Assembly: GCA_031269645.1 (NCBI GenBank) | Contig: JAISYW010000102.1 | Location: forward strand, 1-10,055 | Reading direction: 5' to 3' | Origin: Holosporaceae bacterium | GTDB taxonomy: Bacteria; Pseudomonadota; Alphaproteobacteria; UBA3830 | DNA length: 10,055 bases | Shown here: positions 1 through 6,402 of the stretch, in pieces | Layout: each line of letters starts with the position of its first letter | Numbering within the stretch: the first letter of the stretch is position 1 | Made by a program: the position numbers and the translations under genes | Notes under the pieces: model-generated | The model's database searches: none | Told to the model about the DNA's origin: nothing | What the model saw: only the letters and a program-made list of their open reading frames with translations

Positions 1-854
1 AAATTATTTTATTGGAGAATTTAAGATTTTATATGGAGGAAGAAGCCTGCGATATGGATTTTGCTAAAAAATTAGCTGGTTTGGCTGATTTTTATATTAA
101 CGAAGCTTTTTCGGTATCCCACAGAAAACATGCTTCCATTTTTGCTATTCCACAATTTTTACCTCACGCCTTAGGAATATCTTTCCAAAAAGAGATTCAA
201 ATTATCGACGAATTTTTTAAGGACGCTTCACGTCCAAAAATGTGCATATTGGGTGGTTCAAAGCTATCTACAAAGGTTAAATTATTGAAAAATCTATCCA
301 AAAAAGTAAATAAACTGGCTCTTGGCTGAGGAATTGCAGGGGCTTTTTTGGCTTTTTGGGGTAATAAAACCCTAAAAATCTTTAACTCCAAAGAATATGA
401 AAGCGATATTGATGAAATCGTAGAAAACGCCAGAAAACATAATTGCGAACTGATTATGCCAGTTGACTTTTCAGCTCTGATTAACGATCAAGAAACTTTC
501 AAACACGTGATTATTTCTTCTGAAGATAATAGCGCAAGCGTTTTCGATATTGGACCGGCGTCTGTCGAGCTATTCAAAAAACATATTAGGGAAAGCAAGA
601 CTATTTTGTGGAACGGGCCGGTTGGTTTGTTCGAAAAGGCTCCTTTCAACTTTGGAACAATGTCAATTGCCCAAGAAATAGCCAAGCTAACGAAAGAACG
701 GCAATTAGTTTCTATCATAGGAGGCGGAGATACGAGTTTTGCAATAAAACAATTTGGTGTGTCTCAAGATATGTCCCACGTGTCGACGGCAGGCGGAGCG
801 TTTATGTCCTATATAGAAGGCAGTCCGCTTCCAGGAATCGAGGCAATGAAGTAG
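1..854 (+). pseudogene. pgk: Phosphoglycerate kinase, 5'-partial, interrupted by an in-frame TGA
   Basis: Phosphoglycerate kinase makes ATP and 3-phosphoglycerate from 1,3-bisphosphoglycerate in cytosolic glycolysis and runs in reverse in gluconeogenesis. The reading frame enters from the left edge at base 3 with LLENLRF, so the N-terminal third lies outside. Family landmarks follow in order: EEEACDMDFAKKLAGLAD, the NEAF..SHRKHAS segment, CILGGSKLSTK, WNGPVGLFE, GGGDTSFA and HVSTAGGAF, ending at a TAG at 852-854. The frame is broken once, by TGA at 327-329. Just before it the frame reads LALG and just after it GIAGAF, so TGA sits at the middle glycine of the GGG(M/I)AxxF hinge motif. A single G-to-T change (GGA to TGA) would explain it. 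Both halves are in the same frame and all later motifs are kept, so the lesion looks recent, or else the codon is read through. UGA ends at least three other genes here, so a recoded genetic code is unlikely. A sequencing error cannot be excluded. Confidence 0.85.
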
Positions 855-875
855 TATTTGCGTTTTTACCATAAT

Positions 876-903
876 TTGCAATTCTCAGTTAATAGACAAT
901 AAT
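876..903 (+). promoter_or_regulatory. Weak sigma70-like promoter candidate upstream of the exported dockerin-like gene
   Basis: TTGCAA (876-881) and AATAAT (898-903) are separated by 16 bases, matching the -35 and -10 consensus at four and five of six positions. It would give a leader of about 170 bases before the start at 1080. In DNA this rich in A+T such matches arise often by chance. The remaining bases between pgk and the next gene (855-1067) show no other structure that I can support. Confidence 0.25.
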
Positions 904-1067
904 GTTGATTGCCAAAAAAATATAAAAACAAAAACAAATAGTTGATTAACTTTAATTTTAAAGAAGAAAGAAAAGTAGTCTGGAAGTCGAGATACGCAAC
1001 ACAAAAATATGAAAAATTAATAAAAAATTAACTTTTATTTATCATAATGAAGATCTTAACCAAAAAT

Positions 1068-1073
1068 AGGAGA
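1068..1073 (+). promoter_or_regulatory. Ribosome binding site that sets the start at 1080
   Basis: AGGAGA lies six bases before the ATG at 1080. The earlier in-frame ATG at 1047 has no purine-rich site in front of it and would add eleven polar residues ahead of a clear signal peptide. The start at 1080 is therefore preferred. Confidence 0.7.
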
Positions 1074-1079
1074 ACAGTT

Positions 1080-1511
1080 ATGAAAAAAACATCTTTTTTG
1101 TTGAATTTGTTGGTATGCGGCGGCGTTGTGTGCATGCAAACAGATGAAACTCAAGAAAATCTGCTTAAGGATGATAGTCACGGGGAATTAAACTCTTTAG
1201 TGGAACAAACACAGCAGACTTTAGCAGAAAATGAGCGCCTAAAACTTCAATTAGCAATGCAAATGGAAAAAGAAAAATCTTCCGGTTTGTGTGCTCGTTT
1301 TTGGAATTTTTTATTTGGATGTTGCTCTGGATTAGCAGATGTTAACGGCGACGGGAAGGTAGATGCAAAAGATTTAATAGCAGCTGGACAGCAAGTAACT
1401 AGTACTGGACTTACCATAGCTACAATTGTGGATGCTGATGGCAAGGCGGCTAAAGATTGGAAGAAAGCAGGTCAAATCACTGAAGTTTTTTCTGCAAGTT
1501 CACGCAAGTAG
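1080..1511 (+). CDS. Probable exported small protein with coiled coil and one dockerin-like calcium loop
   Basis: I do not recognise this 143-residue protein as a named family. The N-terminus (MKKTSF, then a hydrophobic stretch to about residue 18) looks like a Sec signal peptide. There is a cysteine at 13 and at 18, but neither sits in a proper lipobox. Residues about 36-66 are Glu/Gln/Leu-rich and look like a coiled coil. A short Cys- and Phe-rich patch follows (C71, C81, C82). Residues 87-98 form a canonical EF-hand/dockerin-type loop, DVNGDGKVDAKD, with D87, N89, D91, D95 and D98 at ligand positions 1, 3, 5, 9 and 12. A second DADG at 118-121 lacks the first ligand and is probably a degenerate loop. 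It stands alone between pgk and pepA. A calcium-binding surface or secreted protein is plausible, but no cohesin or cellulosome gene is in view, so the dockerin likeness is only to the loop. Coding is likely and function is unknown. Confidence 0.72.
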   Translation: MKKTSFLLNLLVCGGVVCMQTDETQENLLKDDSHGELNSLVEQTQQTLAENERLKLQLAMQMEKEKSSGLCARFWNFLFGCCSGLADVNGDGKVDAKDLIAAGQQVTSTGLTIATIVDADGKAAKDWKKAGQITEVFSASSRK

Positions 1512-1641
1512 CGCGTTTATATCGGGGGAGAGCTTCTTTTTGAGTCGATTATGGCGTCCTAAAATTAGCCGGACACTTATTGATATTTAGTCGTTCAGCA
1601 AAGCTCTATGTTAAAGTATAAGCTAATATACTGGATGCTGT

Positions 1642-1797
1642 TCACAAGCAATTGCTGGACGACTGTAAGCCAACCAGGGAAAGGTTAGCTATACAGTCAC
1701 AGATGTAGGAAAGACGCGGATTTACTTTTTGTTGTTTTGCGTGCTCTTTTAGCGATCGTTGGCGTTGCCTCTTTCGTGTATCCGGCAACGTTGTCAT
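1642..1797 (-). CDS. Doubtful 51-residue open frame on the minus strand
   Basis: An ATG at 1797-1795 opens 51 codons ending in TGA at 1644-1642. GAGGA lies just upstream, but only about two to three bases from the ATG, which is too close for a good ribosome binding site. The product would be basic at its N-terminal half (TRKRQRQRSLKEHAKQQK) and has no family I recognise. An open frame of this length is expected by chance fairly often at this base composition, and the two hairpins lie inside it. I list it only because it fills the otherwise unexplained spacer. Confidence 0.12.
   Translation of the reverse strand: MTTLPDTRKRQRQRSLKEHAKQQKVNPRLSYICDCIANLSLVGLQSSSNCL
1661..1698. repeat. Strong imperfect inverted repeat (hairpin)
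   Basis: GACTGTA (1661-1667) pairs perfectly with TACAGTC (1692-1698). Inside, AGC (1668-1670) pairs with GCT (1688-1690) and AACC (1672-1675) with GGTT (1683-1686), around the 7-base loop AGGGAAA. One C/A mismatch (1671, 1687) and one bulged A (1691) interrupt the helix. This gives 14 Watson-Crick pairs in 38 bases. There is no T-run after it, so it is not a simple intrinsic terminator. It could be part of a small RNA, a processing site or a remnant of a mobile element. Confidence 0.6.
1763..1790. repeat. Inverted repeat just upstream of the pepA promoter
   Basis: CGTTGCC (1763-1769) and GGCAACG (1784-1790) are perfect inverted repeats around a 14-base spacer. The sequence after it, TTGTCATTTT, is T-rich but broken, so on the plus strand it could act as a weak terminator for transcription from the left. 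It also abuts the -35 box of the pepA promoter candidate, so an operator or boundary role is equally possible. Confidence 0.35.
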
Positions 1798-1819
1798 TTT
1801 CCTCAAAATAATCTATTGT
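1791..1819 (+). promoter_or_regulatory. Sigma70-like promoter candidate for the pepA-hdaA gene run
   Basis: TTGTCA (1791-1796; five of six matches to TTGACA) and TATTGT (1814-1819; four of six matches to TATAAT) are separated by the optimal 17 bases. Transcription would begin near 1826 and give a leader of about 35 bases before pepA. This is the best promoter match I found in the window, and it precedes the first gene of a tightly packed run. Confidence 0.5.
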
Positions 1820-1847
1820 TTAAGCAGTTAATTTTAGCGACTAATTG

Positions 1848-1855
1848 AGGAGGAG
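1848..1855 (+). promoter_or_regulatory. Strong ribosome binding site of pepA
   Basis: AGGAGGAG lies five bases before the ATG at 1861. It is the strongest Shine-Dalgarno sequence in the window and fixes this start codon. Confidence 0.8.
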
Positions 1856-1860
1856 TATTT

Positions 1861-3357
1861 ATGGTTATAAAAGGGGTATCTTTTCTAAATGAACCAAAAG
1901 CGAACTCTAGTATAGCAGTAGGAGTATACGCGGACGGTTCGCTATCCAAAAACGCCGCCAATTTTGATTTGAAATTTAATAGTATAATTTCCAAAAATAT
2001 AAAAAAAGCGCAGTTTTCAGGAAAATTGTTTGATTCTTTTAGTTTTGTTTCCACAGAAGATACGGTGAATCGCTTTGTTGTTATCGGATTAGGTGAAGTT
2101 GGTAAAAAATTCACAGAATTTGAATTAAAAAAATTAGGAGCAACTGTTTATACATGCGCATCAAAATTGGATTCTTCCATTACAATTGCAATTGACGCTG
2201 AAGATCTCAATACTTCTTATGAAAGCTCTCCGGCCTATATAGGTTTTGGCGCATTATTAAAATCGTGGGATTTTGATAAATATAAATCAAGCAAAAATAA
2301 AGATATAAAGCTGCAAAGCGTATCCGTTCTTACATCTGCTCCTCAAATAGCAGAAAATTGTTTTCTCGAACTACAAAAAATTGCCGAAGGTATTTTTCTG
2401 ACACGTACAGTAGTTTCTGAGCCAGCAAATGTGATATATCCAGAAAGCTTAGCTGAGATAGCGAAAAATGAATTATCTTCTCTAGGCGTAAAAGTCGATA
2501 TCTTAAATCAAACTGACATGAAAAAATTGGAGATGAACGCTTTACTTGGAGTCGCTCAGGGAAGTAGTAATGAACCAAAATTGGTGGTATTGCATTGGAA
2601 CGGAGGAAACTCCTCTGAAAAACCAATAGCATTTGTCGGAAAAGGAGTTACGTTTGACAGCGGCGGAATTAGCCTAAAACCTGGCGACGGCATGCATGAA
2701 ATGCGCTGCGATATGGCCGGATCCGGAACAGTTTTAGGGCTTTTAAAGGCTGTAGCTTTAAATAAGTTACCCATAAATGTTGTTGGAGTGATGGCTCTGG
2801 TGGAAAATATGCCTTCTGGCACTGCTCAACGTCCAGGAGATATCGTCAAATCAATGTCTGGTCAAACGATTGAAGTATTAAATACGGACGCCGAAGGACG
2901 ATTGGTTCTTGCAGACGCTCTTTGGTATACCCAGAGTAAATTTTCTCCAAAAGTTATGATTGATTTGGCAACGTTGACAGGAGCGATTGTCGTGGCTCTT
3001 GGTCATGAATTTGCCGGATTATTCAGCAATAATGATGACTTAGCCGATAAAATTATTGAATCGTCAATAAAAATTGGCGAGAAAGTATGGAGGCTACCTC
3101 TTACAAAGCATTTTGATAAAGGAATAGACTCCGACCGAGCTGATATGCAAAATATTGGGAAACCAAGCGTTAGAGGCGGAAGTATTACAGCTGCTCAATT
3201 TTTAAAAAGATTTGTAAATAATGTGGATTGGGCTCATATAGACATTGCTGGGGTTGAATCGACGTCTGATGATCTTTTTATATGCGCCAAAGGCGCTACC
3301 GGATTTGGCGTGCATTTGCTTTATCATTTTCTGCGAGAAAATTATACGAAACTTTGA
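1861..3357 (+). CDS. pepA: Leucyl (cytosol) aminopeptidase, family M17
   Basis: PepA removes N-terminal residues, preferably leucine, from peptides in the cytosol and recycles amino acids. It works as a hexamer with two metal ions per subunit. The 498-residue length is typical. The C-terminal catalytic domain shows GKGVTFDSGG (260-269), CDMAGSG (283-289) and the family signature NTDAEGRL (341-348). By the family pattern the metal ligands are K261, D266, D284, D343 and E345, with K273 and R347 as catalytic residues, and all are present. The N-terminal domain (about 1-160) is more divergent, as usual in M17. It opens the packed run with holC 17 bases downstream, an arrangement common in proteobacteria. 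In E. coli PepA also binds DNA in site-specific recombination; nothing here shows that role. It ends in TGA, which is good evidence that UGA is a stop in this genome. Confidence 0.97.
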   Translation: MVIKGVSFLNEPKANSSIAVGVYADGSLSKNAANFDLKFNSIISKNIKKAQFSGKLFDSFSFVSTEDTVNRFVVIGLGEVGKKFTEFELKKLGATVYTCASKLDSSITIAIDAEDLNTSYESSPAYIGFGALLKSWDFDKYKSSKNKDIKLQSVSVLTSAPQIAENCFLELQKIAEGIFLTRTVVSEPANVIYPESLAEIAKNELSSLGVKVDILNQTDMKKLEMNALLGVAQGSSNEPKLVVLHWNGGNSSEKPIAFVGKGVTFDSGGISLKPGDGMHEMRCDMAGSGTVLGLLKAVALNKLPINVVGVMALVENMPSGTAQRPGDIVKSMSGQTIEVLNTDAEGRLVLADALWYTQSKFSPKVMIDLATLTGAIVVALGHEFAGLFSNNDDLADKIIESSIKIGEKVWRLPLTKHFDKGIDSDRADMQNIGKPSVRGGSITAAQFLKRFVNNVDWAHIDIAGVESTSDDLFICAKGATGFGVHLLYHFLRENYTKL

Positions 3358-3374
3358 TTTTTTGAGCTTGCTCT

Positions 3375-3815
3375 ATGGAAATCAGTCTTTATCAAACAGC
3401 GGAAGGCAATTTGGTTGCTGCGATTATACGCCTACTGGAAAAGATTTATGCATCAAAAAAGAAATGTATATTTTATTCTCCTATAGATGAACGAGTAAAG
3501 ATTGTTGATAAAACTTTATGGACGTTTTCAACAAATGCTTTTATTCCGCATGGAGACAGAAGTTTAGGTTTTCAGAAACTACAGCCAATCTATCTTACTG
3601 AAAATATTGAAAATCCAAACAATGCTTCGACGCTAGTTCTTGTTGATACTCTGGATTATACAGCCTGGGGAGAAGATTTTGAAAAAATAATTTTTATTTT
3701 CGAAGATCAAGTTCAAACAAAGGCCGCCGAGATTTTATATGAAGACTTGAAAAAGCGGCAGAAAAATGTAAACTACTGGTGTCAAACCCCTGCCGGTTGG
3801 CAGAAAACAGCATAG
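3375..3815 (+). CDS. holC: DNA polymerase III chi subunit
   Basis: Chi is a small accessory subunit of the replicase clamp loader that contacts single-strand binding protein and, through psi, the clamp-loader core. The 146-residue product fits the family in length and landmarks: an N-terminal strand MEISLYQT, a helix to about residue 27, [13 protein letters not shown] at 48-60 (the W..S...F.PHG pattern) and QPIYLT at 70-75, followed by LVLVD and a C-terminal helix. In alphaproteobacteria chi usually occurs without a recognisable psi gene, and none is seen here. It starts 17 bases after pepA with only a weak ribosome binding site, GAGC, so coupling to pepA translation is likely. Its TAG stop is 8 bases before ndk. 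The call rests on motif order and on the pepA-holC-ndk context. Confidence 0.88.
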   Translation: MEISLYQTAEGNLVAAIIRLLEKIYASKKKCIFYSPIDERVKIVDKTLWTFSTNAFIPHGDRSLGFQKLQPIYLTENIENPNNASTLVLVDTLDYTAWGEDFEKIIFIFEDQVQTKAAEILYEDLKKRQKNVNYWCQTPAGWQKTA

Positions 3816-3823
3816 AGGGGAAA

Positions 3824-4240
3824 ATGGAAAGGACATTGTCTATTATCAAGCCGGATGCGGTTTCTAAGAATCTTACTGGAACAATTAATTCCAGATTCGA
3901 GCAAGCCGGCCTGCGGATTGTTGCACAAAAGCGATTGCAATTGTCCATAAAACAAGCCGAGGAATTTTACGAAGTACATAAAGAAAGAACGTTTTATGAT
4001 AGTTTATGTGAATTTATGAGTTCTGGTCCTATCATAGCGCAAGTATTGTGTGGAGAAGATGCCGTTGCCAAAAATAGAGAAATTATGGGGGTAACTAATC
4101 CTGCAAATGCTGAAATTGGAACGATTCGCAGAGATTTTGGAGAAAGCATAGAACGCAATGCTGTTCACGGATCGGATAGTTCGGCAACGGCTAAAATTGA
4201 AGTTGACTTTTTTTTCAATCGGTTAGAGATTATTGAATAA
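3824..4240 (+). CDS. ndk: Nucleoside diphosphate kinase
   Basis: Ndk moves the gamma phosphate from ATP to nucleoside diphosphates through a phosphohistidine and so supplies NTPs and dNTPs. The 138-residue product has the family N-terminus [12 protein letters not shown], the TNP..A..GTIRRDF segment and the active-site signature NAVHGSDS (112-119), with H115 the phosphorylated histidine. The start at 3824 is chosen because it gives the usual N-terminus and has GAGGGG just upstream. An in-frame ATG at 3779 would add 15 residues reaching into holC and is unlikely. The gene follows holC by 8 bases, and its last bases overlap the TTG start of the next gene. Confidence 0.97.
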   Translation: MERTLSIIKPDAVSKNLTGTINSRFEQAGLRIVAQKRLQLSIKQAEEFYEVHKERTFYDSLCEFMSSGPIIAQVLCGEDAVAKNREIMGVTNPANAEIGTIRRDFGESIERNAVHGSDSSATAKIEVDFFFNRLEIIE

Positions 4241-4805
4241 TACACTCGTCAAATATTGCATATGTTTTTGTTTGTTTTTTCTTGGAACACAGTATGTCTT
4301 GGCCGATAGTCTGTATTACGAAATTAAAAAAATCGAGATAAAACAGAAAGATAGAAATTCTCTCGCGGCTAAGCAGAAAGTTTTATTGATGGCGGTGCGT
4401 TCTGCGTTTAAGAAATTGATCGCAGAAAAGTTGAATAAAGACGCTGAAATTGCTGAGAAAATGTCTCATCAACAAATTCAAGACTGTATTTACGATTATT
4501 CAATCGAGAACGAAAAGTATTCCGATTCTTTTTACATAGCAGAACTAACATATAGATTTTCGAAGAAAAAGGTCGCTAAGCTACTGGAATATTATGGAAT
4601 AGATGTAGATTTAGAAGACGCAGACGATCAAAAAAGAGTTAAACTCGCCATATATACGGGAGATTTTCTAAAACATGCTACAAAATTAAATAATTTGGAT
4701 GTTTCTGTGGAGTTGTTTTCGGAAAAAAGAGCAATATTTAACATTGATGAAAGCAAGATCAAAGATTTTCGTGAGCTAGGCATAAAATACGCGCTATTTC
4801 AATGA
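4233..4805 (+). CDS. Exported DUF2066-like protein, TTG start
   Basis: This 190-residue protein has no known biochemical role. A signal peptide is visible: K7, a hydrophobic stretch at about 8-18 and a likely cleavage after VLA (residue 24). That makes the TTG start credible, since no in-frame ATG lies before or within the signal. The mature part begins with a strand, then a segment rich in Arg, Lys and Ala ([19 protein letters not shown]) that resembles the opening of DUF2066 proteins, in which repeated Ala/Arg positions lead into A..x.LL. Proteins of that family sit beside the phosphatidyltransferase, permease and hdaA genes in other alphaproteobacteria, which supports the assignment more than the sequence alone. 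Relatives that I recall are longer, so this may be a shortened form. The start overlaps ndk by 8 bases and the TGA stop overlaps the next ATG as ATGA, which indicates translational coupling. A periplasmic or inner-membrane-facing location is likely. Confidence 0.8.
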   Translation: MNNTLVKYCICFCLFFLGTQYVLADSLYYEIKKIEIKQKDRNSLAAKQKVLLMAVRSAFKKLIAEKLNKDAEIAEKMSHQQIQDCIYDYSIENEKYSDSFYIAELTYRFSKKKVAKLLEYYGIDVDLEDADDQKRVKLAIYTGDFLKHATKLNNLDVSVELFSEKRAIFNIDESKIKDFRELGIKYALFQ

Positions 4806-5356
4806 ATCTCATATCGAAAAATCTTCCTAATATTTTATCCACGTTAAGGATCATATTATCTTTTGTTTTAATTCCTTTGATCTTAAATTGTCATTTTTTT
4901 GCAAGCATCTTGCTTTTCGCTATAGCTTCTGTATCTGACTTTTTAGATGGATATTGCGCAAGAAAATTCAATATTGTTTCCGAATTGGGCGCCAAGCTCG
5001 ATCCTTTGGCAGATAAAATTTTGATGACAATTTCATATTTCTTACTGGCGTATATAAAATTCATTCCAATTTATGTCTCTTTGATTGTGATAGGTAGGGA
5101 TTTAATTATACTTGGCATGATTTTTATCTGTAGACTTTCAAATATAAAATTAAGTATAAATCCATTGATGTCCAGTAAAATCAATACAACAATACAGTTG
5201 GTTTTCATAATAGTAGTTCTTGCTTGTAAGCTTTTATTAGTAGATGTAGCATACATACTGGATATATGTTCTTTTGTCGTATGTGTTTCCACATTTATCT
5301 CAGGGATAGAGTATGCCCAAAAATACTATTGGATCAAAAATGCATTGTTTAAATAA
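4802..5356 (+). CDS. pgsA: CDP-alcohol phosphatidyltransferase (phosphatidylglycerophosphate synthase-like)
   Basis: Enzymes of this family replace CMP on CDP-diacylglycerol with an alcohol phosphate at the inner membrane. The full catalytic signature D-x2-D-G-x2-A-R-x8-G-x3-D-x3-D is present exactly: D46, D49, G50, A53, R54, G63, D67 and D71. The rest is hydrophobic, with about five to six membrane segments, and the length of 184 residues fits the family. The opening NLPNILSTLRI and the DPLADK segment are typical of PgsA, which forms phosphatidylglycerol phosphate, but cardiolipin synthases of the eukaryote-like type share them, so the substrate is not certain. The start codon lies within the stop of the preceding gene (ATGA). 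It is followed by a permease whose start lies inside this gene. Confidence 0.9.
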   Translation: MNLISKNLPNILSTLRIILSFVLIPLILNCHFFASILLFAIASVSDFLDGYCARKFNIVSELGAKLDPLADKILMTISYFLLAYIKFIPIYVSLIVIGRDLIILGMIFICRLSNIKLSINPLMSSKINTTIQLVFIIVVLACKLLLVDVAYILDICSFVVCVSTFISGIEYAQKYYWIKNALFK

Positions 5357-6389
5357 TAAGCTTACTTTCTGGATAAGTATTTTCTTATTTTCGTTTTTAT
5401 TCTTTTATTTATTTTCGGACATATGCTTCCCATTTATCGTTGGATTTGCTCTAGCTTATTTATTCGCTCCTTTTGTGGATTTTGTATCGAATTATCTAAA
5501 TCGAACGCTTGTCAGTATGATTTTAGTATTGCTCTTCGTTTTCGTATTTATATTGGTTGGAATAGAGTTCTTACCCCAAATAAAAGAATATATGATCATA
5601 TTTGCGAAAAAGGTCCCGTCATATTACGATCGATTCGTATTGTTTTTAGACGATACTTTTTCTTCAATAGATTTTGTTAATCAGCAGCCGGCAATCGCAA
5701 ATTTAAAACAGGAAATGCAAAAATATCTTGATCGAAAAATATATATTTTTGCGTCAATAGTTGAAAGGATCGCCTCTAAGCGAGATGCAATTACTAGTTT
5801 TTTCTCATTTTTTGTGATCATGCCTATCGCTTTTTTCTATTTCCTAAGAGATTGGAACGTGCTTACAACTACAGTCTGCAATAGCATACCAAATCGACAA
5901 AAAGATGTCGTGTTCAAGGCTTTTTCAATCGTTCGCCAAACTTTTACAAACTTTTTTAAAGGACAATTGTGCGTCGTGGCTATTTTATCCGTGTATTACA
6001 CGTTATCTTTGGCGGCTGTTGGCGCGTGTAAATGCGTTTTTTTAGGAATAGTGTCCGGTTTTTTTTCATTCATTCCGTTTATTGGTGCATTATTTTCTTT
6101 CCTATTGGTAATTTTCGTGAATGTTTCAAAAATAACGTTGGTAAATTTTTGTGTTATTTTCGCGATTTATTTGATTGGACAATTTCTTGAAGGATATGTG
6201 TTAACGCCTAAATTCGTAGCGAAAAAAACGGGTCTACATCCTCTATGGATTTTATTTTCTTTCTTTGCAGGTATTCAATTACAAGGAATTTCAGGAGTAT
6301 TAATAGCAATTCCGCTTACCGCCGTTACGAGAAATTTAGTAGTCTTTGCGATAAAAGAGTTTAAAGCTAGCCCAGCATATAAGCAGTAA
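5313..6389 (+). CDS. AI-2E/PerM family membrane transporter
   Basis: Members of this family (Pfam PF01594) are inner membrane proteins with seven to eight helices. Some export autoinducer-2 or act as sodium/proton antiporters, but most have no proven substrate. The 358-residue product has two N-terminal helices (the second containing FPFIVGFALAYLFAPFVD), a soluble region with helical stretches at about 90-165, then helices to the end. The C-terminal hallmark is clear: LTPKFVAKKTGLHPLWILF followed by GISGVLIAIPLTAV. ATG 5313 has AGGGA six bases upstream. A second in-frame ATG at 5340 has GGA at similar spacing and would give an N-terminus closer to relatives, so the start is open. The overlap with the phosphatidyltransferase is 44 or 17 bases accordingly. 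Its position just before hdaA matches other alphaproteobacteria. Confidence 0.9.
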   Translation: MPKNTIGSKMHCLNNKLTFWISIFLFSFLFFYLFSDICFPFIVGFALAYLFAPFVDFVSNYLNRTLVSMILVLLFVFVFILVGIEFLPQIKEYMIIFAKKVPSYYDRFVLFLDDTFSSIDFVNQQPAIANLKQEMQKYLDRKIYIFASIVERIASKRDAITSFFSFFVIMPIAFFYFLRDWNVLTTTVCNSIPNRQKDVVFKAFSIVRQTFTNFFKGQLCVVAILSVYYTLSLAAVGACKCVFLGIVSGFFSFIPFIGALFSFLLVIFVNVSKITLVNFCVIFAIYLIGQFLEGYVLTPKFVAKKTGLHPLWILFSFFAGIQLQGISGVLIAIPLTAVTRNLVVFAIKEFKASPAYKQ

Positions 6390-6402
6390 ATATGAATATA
6401 GA

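Larger units (their letters stand above)
1512..1860. other. 349-base gene-poor region, relatively G+C-rich and structured
   Basis: No convincing gene is visible between the exported protein and pepA. By hand count, 1621-1800 is about 44% G+C, against about 35% for the start of pepA, which is the reverse of the usual pattern for spacers in an AT-rich genome. The region holds a strong imperfect hairpin (1661-1698), a second hairpin (1763-1790), a 10-base palindrome AGCAATTGCT (1647-1656), a promoter facing pepA and a short minus-strand open frame. The segment CCTAAAATTAGCCGGACAC near 1559-1577 is faintly like an insertion sequence end, but I see no matching inverted copy. It may be a decayed gene or mobile element, or a small RNA locus. 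Confidence 0.5.

Noticed and set aside
327..329. UGA read as tryptophan (alternative genetic code)
   Set aside because: UGA closes pepA, the DUF2066-like gene (where it overlaps the next ATG as ATGA) and the M16 gene, and tryptophans in the conserved proteins are TGG. The expected residue at this pgk site is glycine.
1047..1079. Upstream start for the exported protein
   Set aside because: The ATG at 1047 has no ribosome binding site and would put eleven polar residues before the signal peptide; AGGAGA favours 1080.
3358..3374. GAGCTTGCTC as a terminator between pepA and holC
   Set aside because: The stem is four pairs around a two-base loop with no T-run after it, and it overlaps the translation start region of holC.
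3779..3823. Longer ndk beginning inside holC
   Set aside because: The extra 15 residues are not part of the family, and GAGGGG precedes the ATG at 3824, which gives the standard N-terminus.
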